Shown one piece after another: positions 14,272 through 20,541 of a stretch of 20,876 nt of DNA. Both the position numbers and the translations under genes were made by a program. The stretch comes from an uncultured Anaerotruncus sp. (GTDB taxonomy: Bacteria; Bacillota; Clostridia; Oscillospirales; CAG-272): contig CAJLZE010000040.1 in NCBI GenBank assembly GCA_905210995.1, positions 1 through 20,876 of the forward strand, written 5' to 3'. The notes below the pieces were generated by a model. That model was not told the DNA's origin and made no database searches. It was given only the letters and a program-made list of their open reading frames with translations. Position 1 is the stretch's first letter, and each line of letters begins with the position of its first letter.

Positions 14272-14941
14272 TTCCGCACTCCAGTGTGTAGCCGATATTC
14301 CTCACGGCTTTTATCGTAACGCGGGAGCCGAGCAGCTTCAGCTTTTTGCGCAGATATGAGATATACGTCCACACAACATTTATCTCCGCGTCGCTGTCGA
14401 GCCCCCAGATGGCATCCATAAATCTCTCCGCCGATATAACGCGCGAAGGATCTCTCATGAGCATCTCCATGATCTGAAACTCCTTTGCCGTGAGCGCAAG
14501 CTTGCCGCCTGCCGACGAAAGCTCAAAGCTCGCGCGGTCGAGGCGCAGGTCGCCGTATACGAGCGAATTGTCGCCCTCGCCGCCCTGTCTGCGCGTGATG
14601 ACGCGCAGCCGCGCCAAAAGCTCCTTTGTGACGAACGGCTTTGTAAGATAATCGTCAGCCCCGCAGTCAAGCCCCGCGACCTTGTCGTCAACGTCGCTTT
14701 TTGCCGTCAGAAGCAGCACGGGGACCTTGTTCCCCGCTGCGCGTATCGTGCGCAGCACCTCAATGCCGTCTACCTTCGGCATCATTATGTCAAGGATGAC
14801 TCCGTCATATGCTCCGCACGCAAGATAATCGAGCGCGTCGGCGCCGTTGTACACGGCATCGACCGTATAACCGCTGTGCCTGAGTATCGTAACGAGCACA
14901 TTCGACAGCGCTCTCTCATCCTCCGCAAGTAAAAGCTTCAT
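14264..14941 (-). CDS. OmpR/PhoB-family response regulator
   Basis: 225 residues from the ATG at 14941, supported by GGGAGGTGG. A longer reading to 14974 crosses the promoter region. The receiver domain shows the acidic pair (AEDE, 6-9), the phosphoacceptor Asp51 in LDIMMPK, Thr79 in LLTA and Lys101 in TKPF. The C-terminal winged helix has LTAKEFQIMEMLMR and an ISYLRKKL/VRNIGYTLE ending typical of the OmpR group. It is the first gene of a two-gene unit with the sensor kinase. A near-palindrome upstream could be its own binding site. Confidence 0.94.
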   Translation of the reverse strand: MKLLLAEDERALSNVLVTILRHSGYTVDAVYNGADALDYLACGAYDGVILDIMMPKVDGIEVLRTIRAAGNKVPVLLLTAKSDVDDKVAGLDCGADDYLTKPFVTKELLARLRVITRRQGGEGDNSLVYGDLRLDRASFELSSAGGKLALTAKEFQIMEMLMRDPSRVISAERFMDAIWGLDSDAEINVVWTYISYLRKKLKLLGSRVTIKAVRNIGYTLECGNA

Positions 14942-14960
14942 TTTTTCCACCTCCCGTAAT

Positions 14961-14966
14961 ACTATA
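14961..14966 (-). promoter_or_regulatory. -10 element of the two-component gene pair
   Basis: TATAGT on the minus strand, about 20 bases before the response-regulator ATG. The hexamer 17 bases upstream is AACCGT, not a usable -35, and it lies within the near-palindrome at 14974-14989. This suggests activator-dependent or autoregulated expression. Confidence 0.45.
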
Positions 14967-14973
14967 CCGCGCA

Positions 14974-14989
14974 AACCTTAATTACGGTT
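14974..14989. promoter_or_regulatory. Near-palindrome upstream of the two-component genes, candidate operator
   Basis: AACCTTAATTACGGTT is symmetric at 14 of 16 positions. It occupies the -35 region of the minus-strand promoter. I see no matching copy near the VTC operon promoter. Confidence 0.4.
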
Positions 14990-15049
14990 AAAAAATGCTT
15001 CCCGATAAATAAATTATATCACAAACCGCCGCGCTGCGCAATAAAGCAC

Positions 15050-15078
15050 TTGACAAACTGCGCCCCTTGTGATACAAT
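15050..15078 (+). promoter_or_regulatory. Promoter of the pnuC-like gene
   Basis: TTGACA (15050-15055), 17-base spacer, TACAAT (15073-15078). Transcription would start near 15085, giving a leader of about 107 bases. Confidence 0.85.
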
Positions 15079-15084
15079 AAGCCC

Positions 15085-15186
15085 ATAAAAATCAAGCTGC
15101 CACCGGGCAGCAGAGATGCAAAAGCATCCGCCGCACATCGTTAGGTCTTTGAAGATGTGTCGACGGGTGCTTGTTTTTTTCGGAGG
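15085..15186 (+). promoter_or_regulatory. Structured leader with terminator, candidate riboswitch/attenuator
   Basis: Three hairpins are visible. GCTGCC/GGCAGC (15096-15101, 15106-15111) has loop ACCG. GATGC/GCATC (15115-15119, 15124-15128) has loop AAAA. A long terminator stem (15122-15139 with 15154-15172, about 17 pairs, one bulge and one mismatch) is followed by G and seven T (15174-15180). The terminator's 5' arm AAGCATCCG overlaps the second hairpin, so the two are mutually exclusive, and GGAGG (15182-15186) follows the T-run directly. This is the design of a transcription-attenuating riboswitch. I cannot match it to TPP, FMN, preQ1 or THF consensus elements. NAD-type aptamers are possible given the PnuC gene, but unverified. 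Confidence 0.65.
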
Positions 15187-15191
15187 TTCAA

Positions 15192-15887
15192 ATGACGGAA
15201 ACACTAAAAAAGCTAACGGGCTATTTCTCAAAAGCGGAGATCGCGCTGTGGTGTACATCATGCACGCTCATCATCGCATCCTTCTGCATTTTCGACCGCG
15301 CGGAATACATGACGCTCGCCGCATCGCTCATCGGAGTGACCTCGCTGCTGCTCAACGCCAAGGGAAACCCTCTCGGGCAGCTCCTTACGATCATTTTCAG
15401 CGTATTCTACGGGATAATTTCGTTTTCCTTCGCTTATTACGGCGAAATGATAACATATCTCGGCATGACCGCGCCTATGGCTGTGTTCGCCCTTGTCATG
15501 TGGCTGCGCCACCCGTACAACGGCAAAAGGTCGGAAGTGGCGGTAAACCGCATCAGCGGCAAGGAAGCGATACTTATGCTTTTTCTCGCAACTGCCGTAA
15601 CAGCGGTCTTTTACTTCATCCTTGATGCGTTCGATACCGCGAACATAGTGCCGAGCACGATATCGGTCACAACAAGCTTTCTTGCGGTATACCTTACCGC
15701 AAGACATAGCGAATATTTCCCGCTCGCCTATGCCGCAAACGACATCGTGCTCATCGTCCTGTGGACGCTCGCCGCAATGAGCGACATATCCTACATTTCT
15801 GTCGTGATATGCTTTGCAATGTTTCTTGCCAACGACATTTACGGCTTCATAAACTGGTCGCGCATGAAGCGGCGGCAGAATGCATAA
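15192..15887 (+). CDS. pnuC: PnuC-family vitamin transporter (nicotinamide riboside-type)
   Basis: 231 residues from the ATG at 15192, with CGGAGG 6 bases upstream. A reading from 15171 would begin within the terminator T-run. About seven membrane helices. PnuC family signs are the NAKGNPLGQLLTIIFSVFYG block, YYGEMITYLGMTAPMAVFAL with WLRHPY after it, and the C-terminal LANDIYGFINWSRMKRR. Family members move nicotinamide riboside by facilitated diffusion, with trapping by phosphorylation; related branches carry thiamine (PnuT) or riboflavin (PnuX), so the substrate is not certain. No kinase or thiamine gene is adjacent. It is a single-gene unit between a consensus promoter with attenuator and a strong terminator. 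Confidence 0.85.
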   Translation: MTETLKKLTGYFSKAEIALWCTSCTLIIASFCIFDRAEYMTLAASLIGVTSLLLNAKGNPLGQLLTIIFSVFYGIISFSFAYYGEMITYLGMTAPMAVFALVMWLRHPYNGKRSEVAVNRISGKEAILMLFLATAVTAVFYFILDAFDTANIVPSTISVTTSFLAVYLTARHSEYFPLAYAANDIVLIVLWTLAAMSDISYISVVICFAMFLANDIYGFINWSRMKRRQNA

Positions 15888-15897
15888 CCTCATAAAT

Positions 15898-15952
15898 AAA
15901 AAAACCGTGTGTTGAAAAACTCAAAATGAGTTTTTCAACACACGGTTTTTAT
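15898..15952. terminator. Bidirectional terminator between pnuC and the ROK kinase gene
   Basis: A perfect 24-bp inverted repeat (15900-15923 and 15927-15950) with a 3-base loop. It has A-runs on one side and T-runs on the other, so both convergent genes gain a U-tract. Core: CCGTGTGTTGAAAAACTCA. Confidence 0.93.
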
Positions 15953-15960
15953 GTTCCAGC

Positions 15961-16917
15961 TCAGTGCAGCATTGCCGCGCCGACGATGCCCGCATCGTTG
16001 CCGAGCTTTGCAATGCGGATCTCGGTCTCCGAAACGATACCGCCGCCGTACTGCTCTTTGCGCACCATCGGGATCAGCGGCTTCAGAAGGAAGTCTCCCT
16101 CGTTGGATATCCCGCCGCCGAGAGAGATGACCTCGGGCTGGAATATGTTCACTATGTTCACAAGTCCGCAGGCGAGGTAGTAGACGTACATTCTGAACAC
16201 CTCGGCTGCCGCCTCATCGCCCGCGCGCATCGCGTCGCAGGCGGTGCGACCGTTGATTTTGCCGCGCTCGCGCGCTATATCCTCAATAAGGGTCTTTCTG
16301 CCCTTGAGACGGCATTCTTCAAGCTTTTCACGCGTCATATTGATAAGCGCCGTCGCGGAGCTGTAAGCCTCCCAACAGCCGAGTCTGCCGCAGGAGCACT
16401 GCCGCCCGCCGGCAGCTATAACGATATGCCCGAGCTCGGCTCCCGCATTGTTGAAACCGGTGAGTATGCGGTTGTTGATTATAACACCGCCGCCGACGCC
16501 CGTGCCGAGCGTTATCATGACCGAATCGGATGTTCCCTTTGCCGCGCCCGCAACAGCCTCGCCCCATGCGGCGGCGTTCGCGTCGTTGGCAATATGGACC
16601 TCAACATTTCCGAGACGCTCCCTTATGAGAGCGGCAAGCGGAAACTTTCTGAACGGCAGGTTGTTGGCGTATTCGACGCGCCCTGTGGCATCGTCGGCGA
16701 TACCGGGAGACGCAACGCCCACCGATGCGATCTCAGTCATCGGGACGCCCTTTGCGGCGGCGACACGGCGGCAAAGCTCTGCCATATCATCAACTATAGC
16801 TTCGGGCGCACGTTCAGACAGCGTCGGCATACTCTGTTTTTCGATAATGCTCATGCTTTCATCAACAAGTCCGACGGCGATGTTTGTACCGCCAAGGTCA
16901 ATTCCGATTCTGTACAT
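15961..16917 (-). CDS. ROK-family sugar kinase (glucokinase-like)
   Basis: 318 residues from the ATG at 16917, chosen for GGGAGGATAAT just upstream; the reading to 17016 crosses the promoter. The phosphate-binding loop is IGIDLGGTNIAVGLVDE, the second conserved block is ITLGTGVGGGVIINNRI, and the catalytic Asp lies in ANDANAAAWGE. The ROK zinc site is present: AELGHIVI followed by CSCGRLGCWEA. This matches ROK glucokinases of about 310-325 residues, which phosphorylate glucose with ATP in the cytoplasm; N-acetyl-hexosamine or mannose use cannot be excluded. There is no N-terminal helix-turn-helix, so it is an enzyme and not a ROK repressor. It stands as a single gene with a consensus promoter. 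Confidence 0.92.
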   Translation of the reverse strand: MYRIGIDLGGTNIAVGLVDESMSIIEKQSMPTLSERAPEAIVDDMAELCRRVAAAKGVPMTEIASVGVASPGIADDATGRVEYANNLPFRKFPLAALIRERLGNVEVHIANDANAAAWGEAVAGAAKGTSDSVMITLGTGVGGGVIINNRILTGFNNAGAELGHIVIAAGGRQCSCGRLGCWEAYSSATALINMTREKLEECRLKGRKTLIEDIARERGKINGRTACDAMRAGDEAAAEVFRMYVYYLACGLVNIVNIFQPEVISLGGGISNEGDFLLKPLIPMVRKEQYGGGIVSETEIRIAKLGNDAGIVGAAMLH

Positions 16918-16979
16918 TATTATCCTCCCGCCGCGCAACGGTATCGTTTGTTCAATCCGTCCGCGGGCACATCTGTCTA

Positions 16980-17005
16980 CGAACAATATTATAGCGCACT
17001 GTTCG
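16980..17005. promoter_or_regulatory. Candidate operator dyad over the ROK kinase promoter
   Basis: CGAACA (16980-16985) and TGTTCG (17000-17005) form a 6-bp inverted repeat with a 14-base spacer that brackets the -10. A related TTGTTC occurs near 16948. This suits a repressor site; the regulator is not in the window. Confidence 0.4.
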
Positions 17006-17016
17006 CCATCTGTCAA
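16988..17016 (-). promoter_or_regulatory. Promoter of the ROK kinase gene
   Basis: Minus strand: TTGACA (17016-17011), 17-base spacer, TATAAT (16993-16988), full consensus. The leader is about 65 bases. Confidence 0.88.
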
Positions 17017-17062
17017 GCGGAAAACTCAATTTTTTCGGCATTTGCGCAACTGATTTTTTCAG

Positions 17063-17083
17063 AAAAACGCAACTTTGGGTTGC
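17063..17083 (-). terminator. Weak second terminator hairpin
   Basis: GCAAC/GTTGC (17069-17073, 17079-17083) with a 5-base loop, followed on the minus strand by GTTTTT. It lies just beyond the stronger hairpin at 17094-17129, so it may be a backup in tandem. Confidence 0.4.
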
Positions 17084-17093
17084 ACATTTACTT

Positions 17094-17129
17094 AAAAACG
17101 CAAGCGACTGCGCCGTGTGGCGCAGCCGC
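17094..17129 (-). terminator. Intrinsic terminator after the 17158-18090 gene
   Basis: GCGACTGCGCC (17104-17114) pairs with GGCGCAGCCGC (17119-17129): 11 pairs with one wobble and a 4-base loop. On the minus strand it is followed by TTGCGTTTTT. Confidence 0.85.
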
Positions 17130-17157
17130 TGTAAAATGCTATTGTTATGTACTCTTT

Positions 17158-18090
17158 TTAGTTCTCTTTGCGAACAGCCTTGAAGGTGATGCCGGTACCC
17201 ATAACGGCAACTGCTGCGACGATCATAACGATGACCGCTCTGTTGTCGCCGGTAGAGGGAGAGCCTGTCGAGCCGCCGGTAGAACCACCGGTCGAACCGC
17301 CTGTTGAACCGCTGTCTGCGCCGAGCTTAACGCCCTTGTATAGCTTGAAATCCTTGGCAGTAATGCTGGTGTTATTTACATTGTATACATAGAAGACAAT
17401 ACCGATCTTGGTCGAGGTGTCCAGTTCTTTGGCAGTGCATTCACGCTTGTCAAACAGTTCACCGTTGAAGTATACGGAATAAGTATAACCCTCAATAACG
17501 ATAGAGAAACGTGCATAACCGTCTGCATTGGCATTTTCGGCAGCCTTAAAATCAAATGTTGCATACGCTTTGCCATCGCATTTAAGCTTACCGTCAACCA
17601 TTACCGTACCTTTAATTTTGCTGCCGGCCTTGACAAGTGTCATGTGATTCTTATCATTTCTTCCGCCGTACCAACCGAAAAGGTTCTTGTATGTCTTGCC
17701 GTCTTCGTTGGCATTGAAGTAGACACCGGCATTTGTACCGGTGAGCTTTACCTTACCGGTAAGCGTATAATTTTTGCCTTCGCCGAGTTCAAGACCTTTG
17801 ACCTGTCCTCCCCACCAGTATCTTCCGACATCAACATTGTCGTGGGTGATCGTAACTTCCTTACCATCGGCAGAGAATTTAACATCCGCCGTTGTATTTT
17901 TATCTGTGTCTCTGCTGATAACATCGGGTGTGTAAGCACCGTCCTTGGCGTTGAACACTACGTCGTAAAGCAGTTCGCCGTCTTTTGCGGCATCATATCC
18001 CTTTGCCAGCTCATTTGCTGCGGATGCGGGCAGGCAGAACATTGCCGCGAGCATCAGCGCACAGAGAAAAACCGAGATGATCTTCTTCAT
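17158..18090 (-). CDS. Secreted lectin-fold-like protein with SPSTGD wall-anchor tail
   Basis: 310 residues. Signal peptide 1-24 (MKKIISVFLCALMLAAMFCLPASA). Residues about 40-255 form a beta-rich domain with the rhythm of a concanavalin/laminin-G-like jelly roll (YTLTGKVKLTGTNAGVYFNA, YARFSIVIEGYTYSVYFNGE, STKIGIVFYVYNVNNTSITA). No hydrolase residues can be named. A GSTG-repeat linker (about 260-275) leads to SPSTGD, a hydrophobic helix and the tail KAVRKEN, the build of a sortase substrate with a non-LPxTG motif. AAAGGTGA precedes the ATG. Its codons look clearly more AT-rich than the neighbours', so high expression or different ancestry is possible. Its ligand is unknown; a glycan is the obvious guess. 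Confidence 0.75.
   Translation of the reverse strand: MKKIISVFLCALMLAAMFCLPASAANELAKGYDAAKDGELLYDVVFNAKDGAYTPDVISRDTDKNTTADVKFSADGKEVTITHDNVDVGRYWWGGQVKGLELGEGKNYTLTGKVKLTGTNAGVYFNANEDGKTYKNLFGWYGGRNDKNHMTLVKAGSKIKGTVMVDGKLKCDGKAYATFDFKAAENANADGYARFSIVIEGYTYSVYFNGELFDKRECTAKELDTSTKIGIVFYVYNVNNTSITAKDFKLYKGVKLGADSGSTGGSTGGSTGGSTGSPSTGDNRAVIVMIVAAVAVMGTGITFKAVRKEN
17270..17317 (-). repeat. 12-bp tandem repeat encoding (GSTG)n linker
   Basis: Four diverged copies of a 12-bp unit (for example GAGCCGCCGGTA, GAACCACCGGTC and GAACCGCCTGTT on the plus strand). They encode the Gly-Ser-Thr linker just before the anchor motif. Copy number could vary between strains. Confidence 0.8.
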
Positions 18091-18139
18091 GGTAATTCAC
18101 CTTTCTTTTTATCGGTTCAAGACCGATTTATTAATAAAT

Positions 18140-18168
18140 ATTATACCATATCTTATTGTATAAAGCAA
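18140..18168 (-). promoter_or_regulatory. Promoter of the secreted lectin-like gene
   Basis: Minus strand: TATAAT (18145-18140), preceded by TGG, making an extended -10. TTGCTT lies 17 bases upstream (18168-18163). A 6-bp hairpin (ATCGGT/ACCGAT, 18114-18130) falls in the 5' leader and could stabilise the transcript. Confidence 0.6.
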
Positions 18169-18243
18169 CACCGTACAGCACCGTGCACAGCCAATTAAAT
18201 AAGATTTCTATAAAATAATATTATTACGATATCACGTGTATTC

Positions 18244-18296
18244 AAAAAAACAGCCCGCGGCGGCTCACAGCTTTAGGGCTGCAGGCCGCCGCAGGC
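18244..18296 (-). terminator. Intrinsic terminator after groEL
   Basis: GCCCGCGGCGGC (18253-18264) and GCCGCCGCAGGC (18285-18296) pair over 12 bases with one wobble, with a smaller inner hairpin. On the minus strand they are followed by TG and seven T. Confidence 0.92.
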
Positions 18297-18328
18297 TTTA
18301 AATATTCCGTTTTACCGTTTACGGTCTA

Positions 18329-19966
18329 TCAGTACATTCCGCCGCCGGCGTTCATTGCTGCGTTGGCAGCAGCAGCCGCTGCGGGATCTTCCTTCTGATT
18401 CGCAACTACCGACTCGGTGGTGAGTATGGTAGCGGCAATGGAGGCTGCGTTCTGCAGAGCGGAGCGCGTGACCTTGGTCGGGTCAACAATACCCGCGCCG
18501 ATCATATCGACGTAGGTCTCGTTGTAGGCATCAAAGCCCCAGCCAGTCTTGCGTGCGGACAGGATCTTGCTCACGACAACGCCCTCATCAAGACCCGCGT
18601 TAGCGGCGATCTGACGTACGGGAGCCTCAAGAGCCTTGAGAACGATGCGAACACCAGTCTTTTCATCACCATCAACGGTCTTGACGAGCTTCTCTACCTC
18701 GGGGATAACGTTAAGATAAGCGGTTCCGCCGCCGGGAACGATACCCTCTTCAACAGCGGCACGTGTCGCGTTGAGAGCGTCCTCGATGCGGAGCTTCTTT
18801 TCCTTCATCTCGACCTCGGTGGCTGCGCCGACCTTGATGACGGCTACGCCGCCCGCAAGCTTTGCAAGTCTTTCCTGAAGCTTCTCGCGGTCGAAATCGG
18901 AAGTGACGTGCTCGATCTCGGCACGGATCTGAGCCACGCGATCCTTAATGGCTTCGCTGTCGCCCGAACCGTCAACGATGATGGTGTTTTCCTTATTGAC
19001 CTTGACCTGGCGTGCATGACCGAGCTGCTGCATGGTCGTATCCTTGAGTTCAAGTCCGAGCTCGCTCGAAATGACCTCGCCGCCGGTGAGGATAGCAATA
19101 TCGCGGAGCATTTCCTTTCTCTTCTCGCCGAAGGAAGGAGCCTTGACCGCAACCACGGTGAAGGTGCCGCGCAGCTTGTTCAGAACGATGGTGGTGAGAG
19201 CCTCGCCCTCAACATCCTCGGCGATGATAAGCAGCTTCTTGCCTGCCTGAACGATCTTCTCGAGCACGGGCAGGATGTCCTGCACTGCAGAGATCTTCTT
19301 GTCTGTGATGAGGATGTAGCAGTCGTCAAGAACAGCCTCCATCTTCTCTCCATCGGTAGCCATGTAGGGAGAGAGATAGCCGCGGTCAAACTGCATACCT
19401 TCAACGACCTCGGAATAAGTCTCGGAGGTCTTTGACTCTTCAACGGTGATAACACCGTCAGCCGTTACCTTTTCCATTGCGTTTGCAATGAGAGTACCGA
19501 TCACCTCGTCGCCCGCGGAGATGGTGCCTACGCGCGCGATATCATCGGAACCGTTGACCTTCTTGGAGCCTGCCTTGAGGCACTCGACAGCGCGGTCGAC
19601 AGCCTTCTTCATGCCCTTGCGCAGGACCATCGGGTTCGCGCCGGCGGTAACGTTCTTCATGCCCTCGTGGATCATTGCCTGAGCGAGCAGCGTTGCGGTG
19701 GTCGTGCCGTCGCCGGCTGCATCGTTGGTCTTTGTGGCAACTTCCTTGACGAGCTGAGCGCCCATGTTCTCGGCGGGATCATCAAGCTCGATCTCCTTGG
19801 CGATGGTCACACCGTCGTTGGTGATGAGGGGAGCGCCGTATTTCTTGTCAAGAACAACGTTTCTGCCCTTCGGGCCGAGGGTGATCTTAACTGTGTCGGC
19901 AAGCTTGTCAACACCGCGCAGCAGCGCATTTCTTGCATCTATACCGTAATAAATATCCTTTGCCAT
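18329..19966 (-). CDS. groL: Chaperonin GroEL (Hsp60)
   Basis: 545 residues, full length. Diagnostic segments are the nucleotide-binding LADTVKITLGPKGRNVVLDK and NDGVTIAKEI, AGDGTTTATLLAQ (with the catalytic Asp), the apical-domain GYLSPYMATD, ALNATRAAVEEGIVPGGGTA, and the C-terminal GGGMY tail after an Ala-rich stretch. It forms the double-ring folding chamber and works with the GroES cap encoded 32 bases upstream. GGAGG lies 11 bases before the ATG. The second residue is Ala, and there is no sign of divergence or duplication. Confidence 0.99.
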   Translation of the reverse strand: MAKDIYYGIDARNALLRGVDKLADTVKITLGPKGRNVVLDKKYGAPLITNDGVTIAKEIELDDPAENMGAQLVKEVATKTNDAAGDGTTTATLLAQAMIHEGMKNVTAGANPMVLRKGMKKAVDRAVECLKAGSKKVNGSDDIARVGTISAGDEVIGTLIANAMEKVTADGVITVEESKTSETYSEVVEGMQFDRGYLSPYMATDGEKMEAVLDDCYILITDKKISAVQDILPVLEKIVQAGKKLLIIAEDVEGEALTTIVLNKLRGTFTVVAVKAPSFGEKRKEMLRDIAILTGGEVISSELGLELKDTTMQQLGHARQVKVNKENTIIVDGSGDSEAIKDRVAQIRAEIEHVTSDFDREKLQERLAKLAGGVAVIKVGAATEVEMKEKKLRIEDALNATRAAVEEGIVPGGGTAYLNVIPEVEKLVKTVDGDEKTGVRIVLKALEAPVRQIAANAGLDEGVVVSKILSARKTGWGFDAYNETYVDMIGAGIVDPTKVTRSALQNAASIAATILTTESVVANQKEDPAAAAAANAAMNAGGGMY

Positions 19967-19998
19967 GGTAAATTATCCTCCAGTTATATTATCTGCAC

Positions 19999-20286
19999 TC
20001 AGTCGATAACGGCGAGCACGTCTTTTTCGGAAATAATTGTATAATCGGTACCGTCAAGCTTTACCTCGGTGCCTGCATACTTGCTGGCGATGACCTTGTC
20101 GCCGACCTTGAGGGCAACGGGAACGAGCTTGCCGTCGTCATTGGTCTTGCCGGGTCCGACTGCGATAACTTCTGCGATCTGGGGCTTTTCCTGTGCGGCG
20201 GACGTAAGAATGATACCCGCCTTTGTCTTTTCTTCCGCCTCGACGAGCTTGATAACAACTCTGTCAGCCAACGGTTTGATGTTCAT
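19999..20286 (-). CDS. groS: Co-chaperonin GroES (Hsp10)
   Basis: 95 residues from the ATG at 20286, with AAGGAGG 7 bases upstream. The longer reading to 20355 runs over CIRCE. Family motifs are MNIKPLADRVVIKLVEAEEK, the mobile loop KTKAGIILTSAAQEKPQ, GEV-type AEVIAVGPG, VGDKVIASKYAGTEVKLDG and the C-terminal ISEKDVLAVI. It forms the heptameric lid of GroEL. It is the first gene of the groES-groEL operon under heat-shock control. Confidence 0.99.
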   Translation of the reverse strand: MNIKPLADRVVIKLVEAEEKTKAGIILTSAAQEKPQIAEVIAVGPGKTNDDGKLVPVALKVGDKVIASKYAGTEVKLDGTDYTIISEKDVLAVID

Positions 20287-20344
20287 TATTATTCCTCCTT
20301 GGATTATCCGCGTCATGATCGACCGCGGATCTTTTTTATTCGTA

Positions 20345-20371
20345 CTGGCACTCATTTATCCTGAGTGCTAA
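20345..20371 (-). promoter_or_regulatory. CIRCE element (HrcA operator)
   Basis: Minus strand: TTAGCACTC (20371-20363), 9-base spacer, GAGTGCCAG (20353-20345). The consensus is TTAGCACTC-N9-GAGTGCTAA, so the left arm is perfect and the right arm has two mismatches. It lies just downstream of the groES promoter, where HrcA represses in the absence of heat stress. Confidence 0.95.
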
Positions 20372-20383
20372 CTTACGGTTATA

Positions 20384-20411
20384 ATTGTACCACCATAATG
20401 GAAAAAATCAA
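20384..20411 (-). promoter_or_regulatory. Promoter of groES-groEL
   Basis: Minus strand: TTGATT (20411-20406), 16-base spacer, TACAAT (20389-20384). It is placed directly before CIRCE, so the element would sit at the start of the transcript. Confidence 0.65.
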
Positions 20412-20470
20412 GGGGTAAAAGCGTGAATTAACACTTAATTAACAATTTATTTTAGCACACGCCTTTGTAA

Positions 20471-20501
20471 TTGCCAACTGCGAGCGCGAATATATTATAA
20501 T
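20471..20501 (+). promoter_or_regulatory. Possible promoter of the AGCS symporter gene
   Basis: TTGCCA (20471-20476) and TATAAT (20496-20501) with a long 19-base spacer. Transcription would begin near 20508. Confidence 0.45.
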
Positions 20502-20541
20502 GAATCAATATACGCGCCGCGGCGCGGAAACGGTACGGAAA

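Noticed and set aside
15085..15180. TPP or FMN riboswitch before the vitamin transporter
   Set aside because: The conserved TPP core (CTGAGA and its ACC-TGAT partner) and the FMN core are both absent.
15964..17307. 447-residue open frame on the plus strand
   Set aside because: It is antisense to the clear ROK kinase and has no family motifs. Long antisense frames are common in this GC-rich, codon-biased DNA. The same applies to plus-strand frames at 63-884 and 11200-12330 and the minus-strand frame at 5709-6431.
17270..17317. Short tandem repeat as a CRISPR array
   Set aside because: The 12-bp units are contiguous, without spacers, and encode an in-frame Gly-Ser-Thr linker.
20500..20541. 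Upstream ATG for the AGCS symporter
   Set aside because: The ATG at 20500 overlaps the -10 hexamer, so it would not be on the transcript predicted from that promoter.
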